Assembly: GCF_003946865.1 (NCBI RefSeq)
Contig: NZ_QXTH01000007.1
Span: forward strand, 1-64,000
DNA: 64,000 bases
Direction: 5' to 3'
From: Antribacter gilvus
GTDB lineage: Bacteria > Actinomycetota > Actinomycetes > Actinomycetales > Cellulomonadaceae
Part shown: piece by piece, positions 44,155-53,761 of the stretch
Layout: every line of letters begins with the position of its first letter
How positions within the stretch are numbered: the first letter of the stretch is position 1
Notes under the pieces: generated by a model
Database searches by the model: none
What the model saw: only the letters and a program-made list of their open reading frames with translations
Told to the model about the DNA's origin: nothing
Position numbers and translations under genes: made by a program

Positions 44155-47100
44155 GTCCAGGTCCTTTCACGGAGCCCAGTTCCTGCTCCAGGAGGGAGAG
44201 AAGTTCGTCGGTGCCCAGGTCGTCGAGGCCGGTCGTCGCGCCGGCCGCGCCGGCCGGTGCGGCCGCGGCGTGCTCGAGGGTCTCGGGCGCCAGGACCTGC
44301 AGCAGCGCCTCCGTCAGGTCGGTGAGGCGGGGGTGCTCGAAGAGGAACGCGTCGTCCAGCCGTTCCCCGGACCACGACTCGATGTCTCGCTTGAGCTCGA
44401 GCGTCATGATCGAGTCGATGCCCATGTCGAAGAACCCCTGCCGCGGGTCGACCGGCCCGTCCGTGCGGAGGACCGTCCGGAGCGCGACCGTGAGGCGTTC
44501 CTCGATCTCGGCCCTGGTCCAGGGCTCTGTCCGAGCCGCGGGGCCGGGGCCCGCCGCGCCCGCGGGGCCGGAGTCTCCGCGGCCGATCTCGTCGAACATC
44601 GGCCGTGGACGCCGCGCGGACATCACGGGCCGGAACGAGCCCCAGTCGATCGGTGCCACTACCAGGCCGACGTCACCCTGCCCGACCAGCCGGTCCATGG
44701 CCGCCCAGCCCGCGTCCTCGTCCACGGGGCCGAGACCCATCCGCGTGAAGTACTCGTGCACGCCGTCGGCCATCGCCGTGTCGGGCCACCAGCTCCAGTT
44801 CGCCGACATGAACGGCAGCCCCTGGGCCGCCGCCCGCTCGGCGATCACGTCGAGCCCGTAGTTCGCCGACACGTAGGCGGTGGCCATCGCGGAGCCCCAC
44901 ACGGACGAGGCGGACGAGAACAGGACCACGAAGTCCAGAGGATGCCTTCGGGCGATCTCCTCCAGCGCCAGCGCGCCCCCGGCCTTCGGCTCCCACGACG
45001 CCCGGAGGTCAGCGGCGGTGACCTCCGAGAACGGACCGGAGGACATGTGCCCGGCCAGGTGCAGCACGCCGCGGACCGCCGGCCAGGGTCGGCCCGTCTC
45101 CGCGACGATCGGCTCCAGCTGCGCCAGGTCCGCGACGTCCGCCTGGACGAAGTACAGCTCGGCTCCGCGCGCCTTGAGCTCGTCCGCCAGGTCCGCGAGC
45201 CGCTCGCGCTGGGTGGCCGCACCCGAGCGCGCCGCCAGGACGAGGTGCCGCGCCCCGCGGTCGACGAGCCACCGCAGCATGCGCCGGCCCAGGGTTCCCG
45301 ACCCCCCGGTGACGAGGTAGCCGGCGTCGCCGGCGAGGTCGAGGGGGTGCTGGTGCCCCGCGGGCACCGGGGCGAGCCGCGGGACCCGCCTCGCCCCGCC
45401 TCGGAGGGCCACCTGGTCCTCGGTCCCGCCGTCCAGGGCCTCGTCGGCGACTCGGGCCGCCAGCCGCGCAGACCAGACCTCTCCCGCGGAGAGGTCGATC
45501 GCGCCGCCCCACCACTCGGGGTGCTCGGTGCTCAGCGCCCGGGCAAGACCCCACACGGCGGCCGGTCCCACCTCGACGGGTCCGCCGGCGGTGGTGGCGC
45601 CCCGGGTGATCACCCAGACCTCTGTGCCGGCACCGCCCAGCGTCTGGAGCAGCCGCAGGAGCCGCTCGTGCCAGGCGCCGTCGGCCAGCGGGTCCGGGGC
45701 GCCGGTCGCGTCGACGAGGACGCCGTGGCGTCCACCGTCGGTGGCCGGGCCGTCCCAGGGCTCCGCCCACGAGCGCAGCCCGGCCGTGTGGCCCCGGGCG
45801 ACGACGGCGTCCCGGAGGGACTCCCCGACGGCCGGGTCCGTGCCTCCGACGACGACCCAGTCCGACGGGCGCGCCGCGCACCGCACCGGTCGCCCGTTGT
45901 CCGTGGTCCACCGCAAGCGGTACGACGAGCCGTCGTCGGGCACGGAGCCCACCGCTCGCTCGACCACCTGGTCGTCCCACCAGTACCGCTCGCCCTCCAG
46001 GCGCGCGACGGCCGAGCGCGCGGAACCCGCGGGCTGCGGCGCCGTGCCCGAACCCTGCACCCACAGGGCCGCCGCTGCCCGGCGAACCTGGCGTGCGGGG
46101 TGGCGCCCGGGGACAGAGAGCGGGACGGGGGTCATCGTGGGTGCGCCGGGCCACTCGCTCGTCGCCGCGCCGAGGGACGGCTGGGGGGCCACCTCGACGA
46201 GGGTGCGGGGGTGCGCCGGGTCCGCGAGGCGCGAGCGGACCAGGGACAGGTCCATCGGCTGCCACAGCTCGTCCAGGAGCCGTCCGGGCTCGGCCACCAG
46301 GTCCTCGACGGTGGACCCGCCGGCGAGGTGCACCGGCGTACCGTCGCCGGTGCCCCAGGTGAGGTCGGGGATCCCGGCGGCGGCATCGGCGAAGTCCTTC
46401 AGCCGGGGGTGGTGGAAGGGCACCTTGTCGGAGACCGGCATCCACCAGGCTCCTGCCCTGCGGCACTCGTCCTCCAGCAGTGCGAGCTGGTCGACCGCGC
46501 CGCTGACGGTGCAGTTGGCCGGGCCCGTCACGCTGGCGACCACCAGGTCGTCGAGCCCGTCGCGGAGGCACAGTGCCCGGACCTCCTCGGCGCCGAGCCC
46601 GCAGGCCACGGTGGCTCCCGTGCCGGCGGCCGCGTCGGTCACGCGTCCGCGCCAGGCCGCGACCCGCAGACCCGTCTCCAGGTCGAGCCACGCGGTGTCC
46701 ACGAGAGCGCCCACCAGACCGGCGCTGTAGCCGACCACCTCGTCGCGGTGCCCGCCCAGCCCGCGCAGGGCGGAGGCGAGCGCCACCTGCACGGCCGTCA
46801 GGGCCGGCTGGAGGTGCTCCTGCCGGCCGCTCGCGTGCCAGAGGTCGCCCTCGAGGGGCGGGTGGCCCATCGCGCGCAGGAGCTCGTCGGCCCGGGCGAG
46901 GTGCTCCCGGGTCGCCGGGTCACCGCGGAGGTGCCTGACCATCCCCTTCCACTGGGACCCGACGCCGGAGAACAGCCAGGTCGCACGCCGCCCGCTCGTG
47001 TTGCTGCCGACGTGCCCGTCGTTGCTCCCGGTCTCGGCCGGGTCGGCGCCCGGGTCGGCGCCGGCGGCTGCCCGGAGCACCCGGATCGCCTCCTCCGCGT

Positions 47101-50100
47101 CCTGGGCCACGACCGCGAACCGGTGCTCGGCGTGGTCGGCCCGGTGCCTGAGCGACCGCGCTGTCTCGTCGAGCCGGTTCTCGTGGTCGGACAGCAGGTC
47201 GGCCAGGTCGAGCTGCTGCTCGCGCAGGCCGTCCTCCGTGTCGCTGGAGACCAGGAGCAGCTGCGGCACGTCGGCCCCGGCCTCGTCCTGGTGTCCGGGC
47301 GTGTCGTCCGCGGACCGGTCGGGCGCGCCCGACAGCACCACGTGGGCGTTGGTCCCCGAGAACCCGAACGAGCTGACACCGCACGCCAGCGGCCCCTCCG
47401 GGCGGTGCGACGGGTCCGCGCCCGCGAGCTCCAGGCGGCTGGCGGACCAGTCGAACCGCGGCGTGGGGACGAGGTCCCGCGGGTGCGCGGGCACGACACC
47501 CTTGCCAGCCACCAGGCCGGCCTTGATCAGGGCCGCGATCCCGGCCGCGGCCTCCAGGTGGCCGATCTGGGCCTTGACGGAGCTGACGGGAAGCGGGCGG
47601 TCACGTCCGTCGTCGAACACCCTCGACAGAGCCTCGAGCTCGATCGGGTCGCCCAGCGGGGTGCCCGTGCCGTGCGCCTCGACGTAGTCGATCTGGTGCG
47701 CGGACAGGCCCGCGTCCTGGAGGGCCTCGGTGATGAGCCGTTCCTGGGCGCCACCGTTCGGGACGGTGAGACCGGCGGAGACGCCGTCGTGGTTCACCGC
47801 CGTCCCCAGCAGGTCGAACCAGATCCGGTCGCCGCGGCCCAGCGCGTCCTCCTGGCGGCGGAGCACGACCACGCCGCAGCCCTCGCCCCGCGCGTAGCCG
47901 TCGGCGTCGGCCGCGAAGGTGGAGCACCGGCCGGAGGCCGAGAGTGCTCCCATGTCACCGAGCGCCGCCGTGGTCCTGGCGGAGAGCATGAGGTTCACCC
48001 CGCCCACCACAGCCAGGTCGACCGTTCCGGCGCGCAGCGCCTGGACGGCCTCGTGGCAGGCGACCAGCGAGGACGAGCAGGCGGTGTCGAGCGTGACCGC
48101 CGGCCCCTCGACGCCGAGGTGGTGGGCGATGCGCCCGGACGCCAGGGACGGCGAGTTCCCGGTCACGGCGTACGCGTCCGGAGCGCTCGTCCGCGGCCGC
48201 AGGCTCGCGTAGTCGGCCGACGACAGCCCCACCCAGATGCCGACGCGCGCTCCGCGGAGCTCCTCGCGGCTGATCCCGGCGTCGCCGAGCGCCTCGTGGG
48301 TGGTGTTCAGCAGCATCCGGTGCTGGGGGTCCATGCTGCGCGCCTCGCGGGGCGAGATGCCGAAGTGGTCGGCGGCGAACACCGCCGGGTCCGTGGCCAG
48401 GAAGCCGGCCTTGGCGGACCACTGGCGCTCACCGGGCGGCGGCACCTCGTCGGCGTCCGGCCACCGGCCGGCCGGCGGTTCCGTCATGACGCTCCCGCCA
48501 CCGCTCACGAGCGACCAGAAGTCCTGGAGCGTCTCGGCGCCCGGGAAGCGGCAGGCCATCCCCACGACCGACACCGGGCCGCGGGCCGCGGCGGTCCCCT
48601 GCGGGGCCGGCAGGCGAACCGCGGGCTCGCTCGACGGCACCCGGCCCGCGGGCTCCGTGGAGCCCAGGGCGCTCAGGTGGGCGGCGAGCCGGGAGACGGT
48701 GGGGTGGTCGAACACGACCGTGGACGAGAGCGGCCGGCCGAGCACGCCGGCGACCTCCTCGCGCAGGTCGTTGGCGATCACCGACGTCAGCCCCAGGTCG
48801 AAGAGGCCGGTCTCCCGCGGGACGCGGTCCGGGGAGAGCCCGAGCCGTGCTCCGAGCCGGTCGCAGAGGAGCGCGGCCCAGGCCTCGGGGTCGCCGGGCC
48901 GGCCGGTGTCCTCGCTCGCGCGCGCCTGGACGACGGCGCCGGCCGCGGGGGCCAGCGCGTGGCCCGCGACGGGCCCCGCACCGGACGACGGCTCCAGCGG
49001 GTAGGTGTGCGTCGCCAGCACCGTGGTGGGCAGGCGCGGGATCCGGCCGGTCCACCGGGCGACGCCGTCCAGCGTCACCCCCGACGCCCACAGGCGCCCG
49101 GCGCCCTCGAGGAGCGACGCCATCCCGCCGCCCCTCCCGAGAGCAGCGACCGTGAGCGGCGGGCGGTCCCCGGCGTTGGCCTGGACCAACGGCAGCAGGT
49201 AGCTCGGACCGAGCTCGACGACGACGTCGTACTCCGCGGCCGCCCGGGCCGCCGCACGGAAGTCGATCGTCTCCAGCGCGTGCCCGGTCCAGTACCCGGG
49301 CGTGGCGACGGCGGCGTCCGTCGAGCCGTCGACGTCCGAGAGGAACACGGCCCGCGACGCTGGGCGCGGCCCCGCGGCGGTCACCGCCTCCGCGAGCCCC
49401 TCCTCGACGGACCGCATGAGCCGCGAGTGGAACGCCCGGGTCACGGGCAGCCGGGTCCCGCGCAGGCCCTGTCCGCGCAGGAGCTCCTCGGCCCTGGCCA
49501 GGTCGTCGAGCGTGCCCGACAGGACGGTGCCGACCGGGGAGTTCGCCACGGCGACGTCCAGCCCTGCCTCGGCCGCGATCCCGCGTGCGACGTCGAGCCC
49601 CGCCTGGCAGGCCAGCATCCCGCCCTCCGGGGTGGCCTCCATGAGCTCCCCGCGTCGCGTGATGAGCTCGTAGCCGCGGCTCCGGTCGAAGATCCCGGCC
49701 AGGGCGGCAGCGGCGAAGGCCCCGACGCTGTGCCCGGTGACGACGGCGGGCTCGAGGCCCCACGCCCGCAGCCGCTCCCCCAGGGCGACGGCGAGGGCGA
49801 AGTGGGCCGGCTGAGCCACCTCCGTGCGACGCATCGCCGCCCGCGTCTCCTCGTCGTCCACGAGCAGCGCGCGGAGCGGCAGCCGGGACGTGTCGCCCAG
49901 GTCGTCCAGCACCGCGGTGACCACCGGGTCGTCGCCGTAGATCCCGGCCAGGCAGCCCGCGACCGGGGCCCCGTGCCCGGCGGCCAGGAAGGCCACCGTG
50001 GGGGCGCCCGACGCCGGTCCGCCCGTCCGGCACTCGGCGACCGGCTCCCCGCCGAGGCGCCCGAGCACCTCCCGGGCGTCGTCCGACCCCCGGGCGACGG

Positions 50101-53100
50101 TCCAGGCACGGAAACGTCCGGACGCGCGGGACCGGTCCAGCGCGGCGGCGACCGCTCCGACCGGCTCGCTCGCACCTACCTTGTCCTGGAGCTCGAACGC
50201 CTGGCGGCGGAGCCCGTTCTCCGAGTCGGCGGAGATCCGGACCAGGACGGGGTCCTCGTCGCCGCGAGGGGCGGCGGACGCCGGCCTCCGGTCCACCGAC
50301 TCGATCACGACGTGGGCGTTGGTACCGCCGAACCCGAAGGAGGAGACGCCTGCCGTCCGGCGCGGCGCGTCCCAGGCGACCTGCTCGGTCGGGACCCGCA
50401 GCCGGGAGCCCTTCCAGTCGATGCGCGTGGAAGGGGTGCGGAACTGCGCCTGCGCCGGGACCGAGCCGGCCCGGACGACGAGGGCCGCGCGGAGCAGCCC
50501 GGCGACGCCCGCGCTCGCTTCCAGGTGACCGATCTGGGCCTTCGCGGAGCCGAGCCAGATCGTCGGGCCGTCGACGTCCCGGTCCAGCACCTGACGCAGG
50601 GAGTGGACCTCGACCGGGTCGCCGAGCGGCGTCCCCGTGCCGTGGGCCTCGATGTAGCCGATGTCCTCCGGAGACCGGCCGGCGGCCGCGAGGGCCTCCC
50701 GGACGACGTCCTGCTGTGCGAGCCCGCTGGGAGCGGTGAGCCCGTTGCTCCGGCCGTCCTGGTTCACCGCCGAGCCGACGATCGCGCAGTACGGGTCCGG
50801 TCCGTCGAGCGTGCCGGCCGTCTGCCGCTCGAGGAAGAGCATGACGCCGCCCTCGCCGCGGACGTAGCCGTCGGCCGACTCGTCGAAGGTGCTGCACGCT
50901 CCGCGCGGCGAGAGCATCCCCGCGGCTGCCAGCGTCTCGGTGACCCGCCCGTCCAGGAGGGCGCTGACGCCGCCTACCAGGGCACCGTCGATGTCGCCCG
51001 CGCGGAGGGCCTGCACCGCGAGGTCCACCGCGACCAGCGACGACGAGCACGCCGTGTCCACGACCATCGAGGGACCGCGCAGCCCGAGGACGTAGGAGAT
51101 CCGGTTGGCGAGGAGCGCGCCCGCGGCGCCGGTCGTGCGGTAGCCGGGGGCCGCGGCGGAGGCCGTCGACCCCTCGGTGCGGAGGTACTCGCCGTCGGAG
51201 CCACCGAGGTAGACACCGATGCGAGCGCCACGAACCCGCCGCGGGTCGCGGCCCGCGTCCTCCATCGCCTCCCACGCCAGGGTGAGTGTCAGCCGCTGCC
51301 GGGGATCCATGGCGGCGGCCTCCTCCTCGCCGATCCCGAACCGTGCGGGGGCGAAGTCGGCCAGCTCGGGGACGAGGCCCGCGGGGTGCCGGCCCGTCCG
51401 GCCGCTTCCCGGCGAGATCCCGGTCCGGTCCGGCCCGGCGGTGAGGAGATCCCAGTACGCGTCCGGGCCGGTGACACCGCCGGGGAGCCGGCAGGCGGCC
51501 CCCACGACCACCACCTGGGCCGACGACGGGCCGGGCTCGGCCTCGACGGTCGCCTCCACCGGGAGCGGGCCGTCCACCCTGGACGATGCCTGGACGACCG
51601 CAGCGACGAACGACTCGACGTCGTCCACCTCCCAGGCCAGCGAGAGCGGCACCTCGATCCCTGTGCGGTCCTCGATCGCCGTCGCGAGCGCGGCGACCTT
51701 CACCGAGTCGAGGCCGAGGTCGGACAGGAGCGTCGCCGGTGAAGGCTGTCGCCCGTGGCCCGACGCCCGGGCCAGCTCCGCGAGGACCACCGCGCGGACC
51801 CCGGCTGCGCCCGGGCGGGGTCCGGTCGCCATCGGGGCTGGCGTAGCGGCCGGCGTAGCGGCCGGCTCAGCGGCCGGCGTAGCGGCCGGCTCGGTCACAG
51901 CCCCCGTGTCGGACCGCGCGATGGTCCGCTCGGCGTGGCTGCCGTCGCGCCATGCGGTCCGGGCGGACGAACGCTGGATCTTGCCGCTGGACGTGGTGGT
52001 CAGCGTGCCGCGCCGGAGGACCACCACGAGCGGGCTGGCGATCTCGAACGACCGGGACAGGCCCGTCGCGGCAGCCCGGGCGATCGCGCCCAGGTCCTCG
52101 CGCGTCACCTTGCGGCCCGGCACCGCCTCGACCGTCACCACGATGCGCCCGTCGTCCTCGAAGGCGGCCGAGGCGCGTCCGGTGAGCTCCGGGTGGGAGC
52201 CACGGACGGCGTCCTCCAGGTCCTGGGGATACAGGTTGCGCCCGTTGATGATGAGGATGTCCTTGATCCGGCCGGTGACGAACAGCTCGCCGCCGTCCAG
52301 GAACCCGAGGTCGCCGGTCCGCAGGAACGGGCCCTCGCCGTCCGTCGTCGTCACGGCGAAGGTCTCTGCCGTCGCCTCAGGCTTGTTCCAGTACCCCCGG
52401 GCGACCGAGGGCGAGGACACCCAGATCTCGCCCTCGCTGCCGTCGGGCACCGGGGTCCCGGTCGCCGGATCGACGATCCGGACGGTGGCGTGCGGCTCGG
52501 GGGTGCCGCAGGAGACGAACTCCCCGCCGCCCGCCTCGGTCGTGGCCCGCTGCGGGGAGGCGGAGCGGGGCGTGCTGTCGCCGGGGTGCCCGCCCGAGAT
52601 GAGCAGGGTCGCCTCGGCCATGCCGTAGCACGGGCGGTAGGACGTGGGGACGAATCCGGTGGAAGCGTAGGCCTGCGCGAACTTCTCCAGCGCCTCGACG
52701 CTCACCGGCTCGGCACCGTTCATCGCCTTGGTCCAGGAGGACAGGTCGAGGGAGCCCAGGTCGGCCTCGTCCACCCGCTCGGCGCAGAGCCGGTACGCGA
52801 AGTTCGGGGCGGTGCTGTCGGTCGCCCGCAGCTCCGAGATCGCCTCGAGCCACTTGAGCGGCCGCCGGAGAAAGGTGGACGGCGCCATGAGATGGCACGG
52901 GAAGCCGACCACGAGCGGCGTGATGATGCACCCGATCAGGCCCATGTCGTGGAACGGGGGCAGCCAGCTGACCATCACGGAGCCCGGGTGGAACCCGAAG
53001 GTGGTCCGCGCCGACTCGGCGTTGCTCAGCAGGTTCGCGTGGCTGACCATCACGCCCTTGGGAGACCCGGTCGAACCCGAGGTGTACTGGAGGAAGGCGA

Positions 53101-53578
53101 GGTCGTCCCCGGCCAGGTCCGGCCGCGCGAACGGGGCGGCGCCCTCGGGCCTGTCACCGTCCCGCACGGAGGAGACCTCGAGCCAGACACAGCCCTCCGG
53201 CAGCCCCAGGGCCTGGAGGTCCGACGGTTCCGGCACGTCGGCGATCACGATCGCCGGGCGGCAGTCCTCGACGATGCGGCGCACGCGGTCGGCGTGCCGG
53301 GTGGCGGACGCCGGGTAGGCCGGGACGGCGACCAGGCCCGCGGAGACGATCGCGAAGAAGGACTGGAGGTAGCCGAGGGAAGGGTCGCAGAGCAGGAGGA
53401 CCCGGTCACCGGTCGCCGCGGCTCCCTGCAGCGTCCCGGCCATCGCACGCACGGTCGACCACAGGTCCTGGTACGTGACGGTCGAACGGGAGCCGTCCGA
53501 GTCGGTGAACGAAAAGGCAATGCTGTCTGGACGAGTTCCGGCGCGCTCCGCGAGCACGTCTCCTATAAGCATGTGCAT
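44147..53578 (-). CDS. FAAL-PKS megasynthase: FAAL-ACP-KS-AT-ACP-KS-AT-KR-ACP
   Basis: A 3143-residue starter and extension enzyme. The fatty acyl-AMP ligase (~1-550) has LQYTSGSTGSPKGVM and YGMAEATL. A repetitive Ala/Pro linker (~560-582) leads to ACP1 (LGLDSVKV). KS1 (~684-1093) has DTACSSS and both His. AT1 (~1193-1500) has GHSVG and RAFHS, pointing to malonyl-CoA. ACP2 has LGLTSV (~1596). KS2 (~1666-2076) is intact. AT2 (~2199-2500) has GYSAG instead of GHSxG, and PFHH. KR (~2753-2960) has GGSGTLG, SSASS and YVSAN. ACP3 has MGIDSIMT. Logic: activate a fatty acid, extend twice, reduce the second beta-keto group, and pass the chain to the 39562-44154 protein. ATG 53578 or 53572. Confidence 0.93.
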   Translation of the reverse strand: MHMLIGDVLAERAGTRPDSIAFSFTDSDGSRSTVTYQDLWSTVRAMAGTLQGAAATGDRVLLLCDPSLGYLQSFFAIVSAGLVAVPAYPASATRHADRVRRIVEDCRPAIVIADVPEPSDLQALGLPEGCVWLEVSSVRDGDRPEGAAPFARPDLAGDDLAFLQYTSGSTGSPKGVMVSHANLLSNAESARTTFGFHPGSVMVSWLPPFHDMGLIGCIITPLVVGFPCHLMAPSTFLRRPLKWLEAISELRATDSTAPNFAYRLCAERVDEADLGSLDLSSWTKAMNGAEPVSVEALEKFAQAYASTGFVPTSYRPCYGMAEATLLISGGHPGDSTPRSASPQRATTEAGGGEFVSCGTPEPHATVRIVDPATGTPVPDGSEGEIWVSSPSVARGYWNKPEATAETFAVTTTDGEGPFLRTGDLGFLDGGELFVTGRIKDILIINGRNLYPQDLEDAVRGSHPELTGRASAAFEDDGRIVVTVEAVPGRKVTREDLGAIARAAATGLSRSFEIASPLVVVLRRGTLTTTSSGKIQRSSARTAWRDGSHAERTIARSDTGAVTEPAATPAAEPAATPAATPAPMATGPRPGAAGVRAVVLAELARASGHGRQPSPATLLSDLGLDSVKVAALATAIEDRTGIEVPLSLAWEVDDVESFVAAVVQASSRVDGPLPVEATVEAEPGPSSAQVVVVGAACRLPGGVTGPDAYWDLLTAGPDRTGISPGSGRTGRHPAGLVPELADFAPARFGIGEEEAAAMDPRQRLTLTLAWEAMEDAGRDPRRVRGARIGVYLGGSDGEYLRTEGSTASAAAPGYRTTGAAGALLANRISYVLGLRGPSMVVDTACSSSLVAVDLAVQALRAGDIDGALVGGVSALLDGRVTETLAAAGMLSPRGACSTFDESADGYVRGEGGVMLFLERQTAGTLDGPDPYCAIVGSAVNQDGRSNGLTAPSGLAQQDVVREALAAAGRSPEDIGYIEAHGTGTPLGDPVEVHSLRQVLDRDVDGPTIWLGSAKAQIGHLEASAGVAGLLRAALVVRAGSVPAQAQFRTPSTRIDWKGSRLRVPTEQVAWDAPRRTAGVSSFGFGGTNAHVVIESVDRRPASAAPRGDEDPVLVRISADSENGLRRQAFELQDKVGASEPVGAVAAALDRSRASGRFRAWTVARGSDDAREVLGRLGGEPVAECRTGGPASGAPTVAFLAAGHGAPVAGCLAGIYGDDPVVTAVLDDLGDTSRLPLRALLVDDEETRAAMRRTEVAQPAHFALAVALGERLRAWGLEPAVVTGHSVGAFAAAALAGIFDRSRGYELITRRGELMEATPEGGMLACQAGLDVARGIAAEAGLDVAVANSPVGTVLSGTLDDLARAEELLRGQGLRGTRLPVTRAFHSRLMRSVEEGLAEAVTAAGPRPASRAVFLSDVDGSTDAAVATPGYWTGHALETIDFRAAARAAAEYDVVVELGPSYLLPLVQANAGDRPPLTVAALGRGGGMASLLEGAGRLWASGVTLDGVARWTGRIPRLPTTVLATHTYPLEPSSGAGPVAGHALAPAAGAVVQARASEDTGRPGDPEAWAALLCDRLGARLGLSPDRVPRETGLFDLGLTSVIANDLREEVAGVLGRPLSSTVVFDHPTVSRLAAHLSALGSTEPAGRVPSSEPAVRLPAPQGTAAARGPVSVVGMACRFPGAETLQDFWSLVSGGGSVMTEPPAGRWPDADEVPPPGERQWSAKAGFLATDPAVFAADHFGISPREARSMDPQHRMLLNTTHEALGDAGISREELRGARVGIWVGLSSADYASLRPRTSAPDAYAVTGNSPSLASGRIAHHLGVEGPAVTLDTACSSSLVACHEAVQALRAGTVDLAVVGGVNLMLSARTTAALGDMGALSASGRCSTFAADADGYARGEGCGVVVLRRQEDALGRGDRIWFDLLGTAVNHDGVSAGLTVPNGGAQERLITEALQDAGLSAHQIDYVEAHGTGTPLGDPIELEALSRVFDDGRDRPLPVSSVKAQIGHLEAAAGIAALIKAGLVAGKGVVPAHPRDLVPTPRFDWSASRLELAGADPSHRPEGPLACGVSSFGFSGTNAHVVLSGAPDRSADDTPGHQDEAGADVPQLLLVSSDTEDGLREQQLDLADLLSDHENRLDETARSLRHRADHAEHRFAVVAQDAEEAIRVLRAAAGADPGADPAETGSNDGHVGSNTSGRRATWLFSGVGSQWKGMVRHLRGDPATREHLARADELLRAMGHPPLEGDLWHASGRQEHLQPALTAVQVALASALRGLGGHRDEVVGYSAGLVGALVDTAWLDLETGLRVAAWRGRVTDAAAGTGATVACGLGAEEVRALCLRDGLDDLVVASVTGPANCTVSGAVDQLALLEDECRRAGAWWMPVSDKVPFHHPRLKDFADAAAGIPDLTWGTGDGTPVHLAGGSTVEDLVAEPGRLLDELWQPMDLSLVRSRLADPAHPRTLVEVAPQPSLGAATSEWPGAPTMTPVPLSVPGRHPARQVRRAAAALWVQGSGTAPQPAGSARSAVARLEGERYWWDDQVVERAVGSVPDDGSSYRLRWTTDNGRPVRCAARPSDWVVVGGTDPAVGESLRDAVVARGHTAGLRSWAEPWDGPATDGGRHGVLVDATGAPDPLADGAWHERLLRLLQTLGGAGTEVWVITRGATTAGGPVEVGPAAVWGLARALSTEHPEWWGGAIDLSAGEVWSARLAARVADEALDGGTEDQVALRGGARRVPRLAPVPAGHQHPLDLAGDAGYLVTGGSGTLGRRMLRWLVDRGARHLVLAARSGAATQRERLADLADELKARGAELYFVQADVADLAQLEPIVAETGRPWPAVRGVLHLAGHMSSGPFSEVTAADLRASWEPKAGGALALEEIARRHPLDFVVLFSSASSVWGSAMATAYVSANYGLDVIAERAAAQGLPFMSANWSWWPDTAMADGVHEYFTRMGLGPVDEDAGWAAMDRLVGQGDVGLVVAPIDWGSFRPVMSARRPRPMFDEIGRGDSGPAGAAGPGPAARTEPWTRAEIEERLTVALRTVLRTDGPVDPRQGFFDMGIDSIMTLELKRDIESWSGERLDDAFLFEHPRLTDLTEALLQVLAPETLEHAAAAPAGAAGATTGLDDLGTDELLSLLEQELGSVKGPGHD
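51838..51897 (-). repeat. Tandem repeat encoding the FAAL-ACP linker
   Basis: Imperfect 15-bp-type units built on gcgtagcggccggc repeat about four times, encoding alternating PAAT/EPAATPA residues. It forms a flexible linker between ligase and ACP1 and is prone to length variation. Confidence 0.75.
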
Positions 53579-53609
53579 CCATCCGCCAGTCGAGGTGAGA
53601 CATCGACGT

Positions 53610-53650
53610 CGTCAAGTTGACGCTGTCAACGCTAGCACGCATATATATGC
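53610..53650. promoter_or_regulatory. Operator/promoter region of the PKS operon
   Basis: Overlapping palindromes GTCAAGTTGAC (53611-53621) and GTTGAC-GCT-GTCAAC (53616-53630) adjoin GCTAGC and a perfect GCATATATATGC (53639-53650), an exceptionally AT-rich patch that could be the -10 on the minus strand. A TetR dimer bound at the palindromes would sit at the transcription start. They lie ~35-60 bp upstream of the first PKS start. The rest of 53651-53761 shows nothing else. Confidence 0.6.
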
Positions 53651-53761
53651 AATTCGGGCGTGCTTCACCCAGGTCAGAGGGTCGCGAGCGAGTCTTCTGC
53701 CACTGTTTCCGAAGGCGTCACGGACCGTTCACGAGTTCGCCACGACCCGGCGGCGACCGCC

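Noticed and set aside
39529-44325. Very long plus-strand open frame antisense to the second PKS gene
   Set aside because: It is Arg/Gly/Pro-rich with no domain pattern; the minus strand has clear KS, DH, ACP and reductase motifs. High G+C keeps complementary frames open.
43358-51742. 2794-codon plus-strand frame opposite the FAAL-PKS gene
   Set aside because: Shadow of the minus-strand megasynthase; composition is low-complexity and no conserved motif is present.
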